Positions 25,278 to 29,473 of a stretch of DNA of 29,473 nucleotides are shown piece by piece. The DNA comes from Methanobrevibacter thaueri (GTDB lineage Archaea; Methanobacteriota; Methanobacteria; Methanobacteriales; Methanobacteriaceae). Location: positions 1 through 29,473 of the forward strand of contig NZ_SUTK01000021.1 of the NCBI RefSeq assembly GCF_015062905.1. Direction: 5' to 3'. The number at the start of each line of letters is the position of its first letter. Position 1 is the first letter of the stretch. The notes below the pieces were generated by a model, which saw only the letters and a program-made list of their open reading frames with translations, made no database searches and was not told where the DNA came from. The translations under genes and the position numbers were made by a program.

Positions 25278-25319
25278 CTGTTTAAACATTATTTTAAGTA
25301 TTTTCAATGTTGTAAACAG
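25278..25319. repeat. Inverted repeat in intergenic region
   Basis: CTGTTTAAACATT (25278-25290) pairs with AATGTTGTAAACAG (25306-25319) through 13 pairs with one bulged G and a 15-nt loop. It lies between the divergent nuclease and flavoprotein genes. Its role is unknown; it could be an operator or a leader hairpin. Confidence 0.4.
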
Positions 25320-25418
25320 GAACTATGACTTATATCTTAATCATTTGTCCACCTTTACATAAATTATTTAATATTTAAAATATATATCTTTAATTATCAT
25401 ATTAGGAGATTGTTTAAA

Positions 25419-25961
25419 ATGAAAATTATAGCACTTCAAGCAAGTCCTCGTGTAGGTGGAAACTGTGACGTATTGATGGACGAAATGATAAAAGGAATTG
25501 AAGAGAATGGCGGTGAAGTAGTCAAATACTACCTTGAAAAATGTGACATTGCACCATGTAAAGCATGCATGTACTGTGCTGAAAACCCTGAATGTGTAAG
25601 GGCAGACGACGGAAACAAAATCATTGATGATTTGGTCGCTGCAGATGGTGTAATCTTTGCAACACCAATCTATTACGGTCAAATGTCTGCACAAGGTAAA
25701 TTAATCATTGACAGGTTCTATGCAGTCGGTCAAAATCCGGATAAAAGCTTATCTGGAAAAGCTGCATTGATATTTACTGAAAACCAGCCTGAAGAAACCT
25801 ATGCGAACTATATTGAAATGACCAAATTCTCTCCATTCACATTCATGGGCTATGATGTAATCGGCCATGTGGATGCGGGAAGCGCAGGTCCAGCAGGCAT
25901 TGTTGCTGAAGAGCAAGAGGACAAATTAAAAGAAGCTTATGAATTAGGTTTGAAATTCTAA
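25419..25961 (+). CDS. Iron-sulfur flavoprotein (Isf-like) / NADPH-dependent FMN reductase family
   Basis: A 180-residue flavodoxin-fold protein. The FMN phosphate loop ASPRVGGNCD (residues 8-17) is followed by the compact cysteine motif C47-x2-C50-x2-C53-x5-C59, the [4Fe-4S] motif of Isf proteins from methanogens. FATPIYYGQMSAQGKLIIDR contributes a second FMN-contacting loop. Isf proteins pass electrons from ferredoxin to O2, H2O2 or other acceptors. ATG 25419 is the start: SD AGGAG (25404-25408) is 10 nt away, whereas an upstream in-frame TTG (25410) is only 1 nt from it. It appears monocistronic, with a terminator after it. Confidence 0.88.
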   Translation: MKIIALQASPRVGGNCDVLMDEMIKGIEENGGEVVKYYLEKCDIAPCKACMYCAENPECVRADDGNKIIDDLVAADGVIFATPIYYGQMSAQGKLIIDRFYAVGQNPDKSLSGKAALIFTENQPEETYANYIEMTKFSPFTFMGYDVIGHVDAGSAGPAGIVAEEQEDKLKEAYELGLKF

Positions 25962-25990
25962 ACCTATTCAACAATTATTTTTTTTCTTTA
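25945..25990 (+). terminator. Hairpin and T-run after the Isf-like gene
   Basis: TAGGTTT (25945-25951) and AAACCTA (25960-25966) form a perfect 7-bp stem that includes part of the TAA stop. An 8-nt T-run (25978-25985) follows within a T-rich stretch. Confidence 0.6.
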
Positions 25991-26001
25991 TTTACTCAAA
26001 A

Positions 26002-26009
26002 TTTATATA
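26002..26009 (+). promoter_or_regulatory. TATA box of the substrate-binding-protein gene
   Basis: TTTATATA is a consensus methanogen box A. It predicts a transcript start near 26032 and a leader of about 49 nt carrying the SD AGGGG (26071-26075). Confidence 0.55.
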
Positions 26010-26080
26010 AACTAAAATATATACTTAATTTTAAATAGAAATTTGAATATTTTTAACTTATTATTGCTAAAGGGGTAAAT

Positions 26081-26911
26081 ATGAATAAAAAAATAATTTT
26101 AGTTTTCACATTGGTGCTGGCCGCATTTTTAACTGTGGGTGCCGTCAGTGCCGAAGGTTTTCTTGATTTTTTAAATGGTGACAGTTCCTCAGGTTCAAAT
26201 GACGAAAAAACATTTGTTGTAGGATTCAGTGAGTTTCCACCATTCGGATATAAAGATGCCAATGGAGAATATATTGGTTTTGATTTAGATCTTGCAAAGG
26301 AAGTTGCAAAAAGAAATAACTGGACATTCAAGGCTCAGCCAATTATCGATTGGGAAAGCAAAGAGGTCGAACTCAATGCAAATGAGATTGACTGCATCTG
26401 GAGTGAATTTACAATTGACGGAAGGGAAGATGATTATACATGGTCAGATCCATACTTTAACAGTTCCCAAGTCATTGTCGTAAAATCAAATTCAGGAATT
26501 GATTCATTAGACGATTTGAATGGCAAGGTTTTAGAGGTACAGAGTGAAAGCAGCGCATATAATGCAATCCAGAACAATAAAACATTAAAAGATTCTTTTG
26601 CAGAAATCAATAAGGTTGGAGATGATGACACCGCATTAATGGACCTTGGCTCAGGAATATGTGATGCAGTTATTATGGATTTTCCGTCTGCGAACTATCG
26701 AATAACTGAAAGATTCCACGACACTGATTTCAAGATACTTGATGAACATGTAACACATGAAAAATACGGTGTCGCATTCAAAAAAGGAAACGATGAGATG
26801 AGAGACCAGGTTCAAAAAACATTGGATGAAATGTTCAAGGACGGTACAGTCGACAAAATCGCTCAAAAATATGATGATTATGGAATTTCTGAAGAGTTAC
26901 TTCATATGTAA
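26081..26911 (+). CDS. Amino-acid-type ABC transporter substrate-binding protein (SBP family 3)
   Basis: The 276-residue precursor has a signal peptide (IILVFTLVLAAFLTVGAVSA, cleavage after residue 24). No lipobox Cys is present, so it is not a lipoprotein. The mature part begins with an acidic Ser-rich linker. It then shows SBP_bac_3 features: FSEFPPFGYKDANGEYIGFD, a second-lobe segment SNSGIDSLDDLNGKVLEV, and a hinge return YGVAFKKGNDEMRDQVQKTL. Such proteins bind polar amino acids for uptake. The usual permease and ATPase genes are missing on both sides: the next gene is a ferredoxin, 30 nt downstream. It either works with a transporter elsewhere or acts as an extracellular sensor or binding protein. 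Confidence 0.9.
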   Translation: MNKKIILVFTLVLAAFLTVGAVSAEGFLDFLNGDSSSGSNDEKTFVVGFSEFPPFGYKDANGEYIGFDLDLAKEVAKRNNWTFKAQPIIDWESKEVELNANEIDCIWSEFTIDGREDDYTWSDPYFNSSQVIVVKSNSGIDSLDDLNGKVLEVQSESSAYNAIQNNKTLKDSFAEINKVGDDDTALMDLGSGICDAVIMDFPSANYRITERFHDTDFKILDEHVTHEKYGVAFKKGNDEMRDQVQKTLDEMFKDGTVDKIAQKYDDYGISEELLHM

Positions 26912-26941
26912 TCTCTTTTTTGCAGGTAATGGGGATGTCAT

Positions 26942-27181
26942 ATGGGTTTAGGCTCTTTGTTTAAAAGAAAGAAGAAAGAAAAAAAGGAAGAAGCCAGCGA
27001 GGATTCCCACATCGAAATCAACACAGATGACTGTGAAGGATGTGAGAAATGCACAATCGCATGTCCAAATAATGTTTTAATCATTATGGATGATGTGTCA
27101 ACCGTCCGTGACGCTCAGGTATGCAAAAGCTGCAAGGTATGCATGGCAATCTGTCCGAATGAATGCATTACGGTTAACTGA
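26942..27181 (+). CDS. 2[4Fe-4S] ferredoxin
   Basis: The 79-residue protein has two complete CxxCxxCxxxC(P) motifs (C31, C34, C37, C41 and C61, C64, C67, C71), each for one [4Fe-4S] cluster. About 24 N-terminal residues are highly charged (SLFKRKKKEKKEEASEDS), unusual for a small clostridial-type ferredoxin and possibly a docking tail. GGGG at 26931-26934, 7 nt before ATG 26942, serves as RBS. It is an electron carrier of unknown partner. Its stop overlaps the convergent nadK gene by 8 nt. It lies 30 nt after the binding-protein gene and may be co-transcribed with it. Confidence 0.92.
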   Translation: MGLGSLFKRKKKEKKEEASEDSHIEINTDDCEGCEKCTIACPNNVLIIMDDVSTVRDAQVCKSCKVCMAICPNECITVN

Positions 27182-27953
27182 TGTTTTCACGAATTGTGTC
27201 GATGAAGCTTCTATCTTCCAGTTTTATTATTTTTGTAATCTTGTCTGATTTTTCAATCTCGACAATGTCTCCGCTTTCCAGTTTGTTTGGAATGCCGTCA
27301 TTCAGAACGTAAGCGGATGTATTTTCCCTTAGTTCTGTTATTTTTATTTTTATGTTTGATTTTTTTGAGAGGACTATGCTTTTGTTGAGCACAGTATGCG
27401 GAGCTATCGGTGTCAGTGTCAATATTTCTGCTGTCGGGTCGACAATAGGACCTCCGCATGACAGGTTATATGCTGTTGAGCCTGTTGGAGTGCATACCAA
27501 TATGCCGTCGGCAATATATGAGGTAATCAGCTTGTCATTGACTATTGCATCGAATCTCACGACTCCGTTGACGTTTTTGGAAATGGCTATTTCATTCAGT
27601 GATTCTGATATCTTTATCTCGTCACCATTGGCTTTTAGGATTTTTCCCTCTACCATCATCCTGTTTTCAATGGTGTAATTGTCATTCAGTATATTTTCCA
27701 GAGCCTTTTTCATATCGCTGGGATTGACTTCTGTTAGATAGCCCAATGTTCCGGTATTTATTCCTATGATTGGCTTGTCTGTCATTTTTGCGGTATTAAG
27801 AAATGTTCCGTCTCCGCCGATTGAAAAAAGAATATCTGCTTGTGAAATGTCGCTTGCAACTTCAATGTCCCGCTCTTCGCAACAATTTACCAGTTCTTCC
27901 TTTGTTTTTAGGGCGATTTTCGTGAAGTCATCTGCATTAATGAATATTTTCAT
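27174..27953 (-). CDS. nadK: NAD kinase
   Basis: This 259-residue protein has the signature GGDGT at residues 46-50 followed by GINTGTLGYLTE. The second signature block ADGILVCTPTGSTAYNLSCGGP places the NAD ribose- and phosphate-contacting residues. It phosphorylates NAD(H) to NADP(H), using ATP or polyphosphate. It is of single-domain length, not fused to an inositol-phosphatase-like NADP phosphatase as in some methanogens. A possible decayed reading frame lies upstream on the same strand (27980-28114). The 3' end overlaps the ferredoxin gene by 8 nt. Confidence 0.95.
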   Translation of the reverse strand: MKIFINADDFTKIALKTKEELVNCCEERDIEVASDISQADILFSIGGDGTFLNTAKMTDKPIIGINTGTLGYLTEVNPSDMKKALENILNDNYTIENRMMVEGKILKANGDEIKISESLNEIAISKNVNGVVRFDAIVNDKLITSYIADGILVCTPTGSTAYNLSCGGPIVDPTAEILTLTPIAPHTVLNKSIVLSKKSNIKIKITELRENTSAYVLNDGIPNKLESGDIVEIEKSDKITKIIKLEDRSFIDTIRENIS

Positions 27954-27979
27954 GATTTCTATTTTGTAACAAAAACTAA

Positions 27980-28114
27980 TTAATATTTTCCACTAAAATT
28001 ATCCAAGAATGCATCAATAATATATGCCGCAATTGTTTTGGTTTCAATTAAATCAATTGTCCTTTCAATATAATCTTGTTTGAAATTGATTACTGCAATT
28101 GGAATTAATGTAAC
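27980..28114 (-). pseudogene. Possible gene remnant upstream of nadK
   Basis: On the minus strand an open frame of 44 codons runs from just after a TAG (28117-28115) to TAA (27982-27980). The peptide, about IPIAVINFKQDYIERTIDLI then ETKTIAAYIIDAFLDNFSGK, has the look of a genuine protein C-terminus but contains no usable start codon. It may be the end of a decayed gene once upstream of nadK. It is too short to name, and chance is not excluded. Confidence 0.35.
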
Positions 28115-28172
28115 CTATACCATCAGATGTTTATTTACTATTTGCTTGCAAAAATACTATTAATGAAAAAAC

Positions 28173-28204
28173 AAATATATTAAATTAACAAAAAAGTTTT
28201 GGAG
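28173..28204 (+). promoter_or_regulatory. Promoter and RBS of the IscU-like gene
   Basis: An AT box AAATATATTA (28173-28182) lies about 30 nt before the ATG. GGAG (28201-28204) is spaced 7 nt from ATG 28212. Confidence 0.4.
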
Positions 28205-28211
28205 AAAGAAG

Positions 28212-28904
28212 ATGATATATTCAACAGAAATTGAAAATATGTGTCAGGTAAAAAAAGGCGCAAATCATGACCCTGCTCCAATACCTGAAGAGGGTAAATG
28301 GGTTAAAGCAAAGCAAATAAGTGATATTTCAGGTTTTACCCATGGAATTGGATGGTGTGCGCCTCAACAAGGATGCTGCAAGTTGACATTAAACGTTAAG
28401 GAAGGAATCATTGAAGAAGCATTGGTGGAAACCTTAGGATGTTCAGGAATGACTCATTCAGCTGCAATGGCTGGTGAAATACTTGTTGGAAAAACAATCC
28501 TTGAAGCTTTAAACACAGATTTGGTCTGTGATGCGATTAACACCGCAATGCGCGAATTATTCTTACAAATTGTTTATGGAAGAACCCAGTCTGCATTTTC
28601 AGAAGGGGGTCTTCAGATTGGTGCCGGCCTTGAGGATTTGGGAAAAGGCCACAGAAGCCAAGTTGGAACAATTCATTCAACAAAAGCTAAAGGTCCAAGA
28701 TACCTGGAGCTTACTGAAGGCTACATTACAGAATTAGGGCTTGATGAAGATGATGAAATCATAGGTTACAAATACATTAACCTTGGCGTGATGCTTGTTC
28801 AAATCAAGGATGGCGTAGACCCAATGGAAGCCATCGAAAACGCAACCGGCCAATACGGAAGATTTGATGATGCCGCCAAAAAAATTGATCCGAGGAAGGA
28901 GTGA
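28212..28904 (+). CDS. IscU/NifU-like iron-sulfur cluster assembly scaffold homologue
   Basis: The 230-residue protein has the IscU-type layout. A Cys cluster (C49, C55, C56) is followed by LTLNVKEGIIEEALVETLGC (C77) with a Ser/Ala-rich turn and GEILVGKTILEAL, the counterpart of the IscU helix 'lxGkt-xEA'. A later Cys (C106) could be a third ligand. It is longer than IscU (~130) and carries its own C-terminal extension (~130-230) with LELTEGYITELGLDEDDEII. Homologues of this kind sit next to the GGGtGRT family, as here: its TGA is followed by the next ATG only 5 nt later. The scaffold role is inferred from the fold family. SD GGAG has a 7-nt spacing to ATG 28212. Confidence 0.8.
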   Translation: MIYSTEIENMCQVKKGANHDPAPIPEEGKWVKAKQISDISGFTHGIGWCAPQQGCCKLTLNVKEGIIEEALVETLGCSGMTHSAAMAGEILVGKTILEALNTDLVCDAINTAMRELFLQIVYGRTQSAFSEGGLQIGAGLEDLGKGHRSQVGTIHSTKAKGPRYLELTEGYITELGLDEDDEIIGYKYINLGVMLVQIKDGVDPMEAIENATGQYGRFDDAAKKIDPRKE

Positions 28905-28909
28905 TTGAA

Positions 28910-29473
28910 ATGAGTTTATTTGAAAGTTACGAAAGAAGAATCGACCAAATCATTCCTGTTTTGGAAAAATATGATATCAAAGACCTTGAAGAAGCTAAAC
29001 AGATATGCCTTGACAAAGGTTTTGACCCATATGAAATAGTTAAGGGCGTTCAACCAATCTGTTTTGAAAACGCCTGCTGGGCATACACCTTAGGTGCTGC
29101 AATAGCCATTAAGCAAGGATGCACAAAGGCGTCAGATGCTGCAAAGGCAATTGGTGAAGGGCTGCAGGCTTTCTGTATTCCTGGAAGTGTTGCTGATGAC
29201 AGGCAAGTTGGTTTAGGTCATGGTAATTTGGCTTCAATGCTTTTAAGCGATGAAAGTGAATGCTTTGCATTTCTTGCAGGCCATGAAAGTTTTGCTGCAG
29301 CTGAAGGTGCAATAGGTATTGCCAACTCAGCTAACGAAGTGCGCCAGAAACCTTTAAGGGTAATTTTAAACGGACTCGGAAAGGATGCTGCACTAATCAT
29401 TTCAAGAATAAATGGTTTCACTCATGTTGAAACAGAATTCGACTACTTTACAGGAGAAGTTAAGGTAGTCAAG
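28910..29473 (+). CDS. GGGtGRT-family protein (cut by window edge)
   Basis: The first 188 codons are visible. The start ATG 28910 follows an AAGGAG-type SD that overlaps the end of the IscU-like gene. Conserved blocks such as QPICFENACWAYTLGAA, IPGSVADDRQVGLGHGNLAS, AGHESFAAAEGAIGIA and NGLGKDAALIISRINGFTHV identify the GGGtGRT family (Pfam name from its C-terminal motif, which lies beyond the edge). The molecular function is unknown. Its constant pairing with an IscU-like gene suggests a cluster-binding enzyme or a dedicated scaffold client. Confidence 0.85.
   Translation, partial: MSLFESYERRIDQIIPVLEKYDIKDLEEAKQICLDKGFDPYEIVKGVQPICFENACWAYTLGAAIAIKQGCTKASDAAKAIGEGLQAFCIPGSVADDRQVGLGHGNLASMLLSDESECFAFLAGHESFAAAEGAIGIANSANEVRQKPLRVILNGLGKDAALIISRINGFTHVETEFDYFTGEVKVVK

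Noticed and set aside
1..29473. tRNA or rRNA genes and known riboswitches
   Set aside because: No cloverleaf with conserved T-loop GTTCRANNC and no GC-rich structured RNA region was found by reading either strand; a covariance-model search would be needed to exclude them.

Overview
The window looks like a chromosomal segment of a host-associated methanogen of the genus Methanobrevibacter (Methanobacteriota). This rests on the low G+C content, archaeal TATA boxes (TTTATATA type), the archaeal anti-SD matches GGAGG and GTGAT, and two giant secreted beta-helix adhesin-like proteins with lysine-rich tails typical of pseudomurein-walled gut and rumen methanogens. The accompanying genes also fit: an SBP, an Isf-like flavoprotein, an Mrp/NBP35 ATPase and an IscU-like/GGGtGRT pair. 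The genus is an inference. No rRNA or tRNA gene is visible to confirm it.

Left part (1-8048). A tnpB (IS200/IS605 OrfB) fragment runs off the left edge. It is followed by an isolated hairpin that resembles an IS605-family right end/omegaRNA stem. A chloramphenicol-acetyltransferase-like gene comes next, divergent from a two-gene operon of a CoA-disulfide-reductase-type flavoprotein and an Mrp/NBP35 P-loop ATPase with a His-rich N-terminus. Then comes a block built around four SseB-like paralogues (3841-4236, 5713-5979, 5979-6422, 6425-6913, all minus), interrupted by a fused methionine sulfoxide reductase MsrAB and two small plus-strand genes of unknown function. A ketopantoate-reductase-like gene closes this part.

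Middle part (8249-20558). Two consecutive plus-strand genes encode secreted surface proteins. The first has 2934 residues and is built from repeated ~445-460-residue beta-helix modules. The second has ~1151 residues and carries a complete papain-type catalytic site between a beta-helix and Ig-like repeats. Both end in the same kind of lysine-rich Ig-like tail, which suggests a shared means of wall anchoring.

Right part (20559-29473). A GNAT-like/zinc-ribbon protein of unknown function is preceded by two copies of the palindrome TTTAG-N6-CTAAA. After an NhaC-type antiporter gene, the same palindrome sits just upstream of a strong TATA box and a leaderless 14-codon ORF in a 400-bp gap otherwise lacking genes. 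That gap also holds a long G-U-containing hairpin and is the best candidate here for an undescribed regulated peptide or small RNA. The window continues with a RecB/Cas4-like Fe-S nuclease (minus), an Isf-like flavoprotein, a solitary amino-acid-binding protein, a 2[4Fe-4S] ferredoxin, NAD kinase (minus, overlapping the ferredoxin gene at the 3' ends) and a short coding-like remnant. It ends with an IscU-like scaffold gene translationally adjacent to a GGGtGRT-family gene cut by the right edge.

Common threads are redox and Fe-S biology (flavoproteins, Msr, Mrp, ferredoxin, scaffold), surface adhesion, and very compact gene spacing, including three convergent gene pairs whose coding ends overlap by 8-12 nt.
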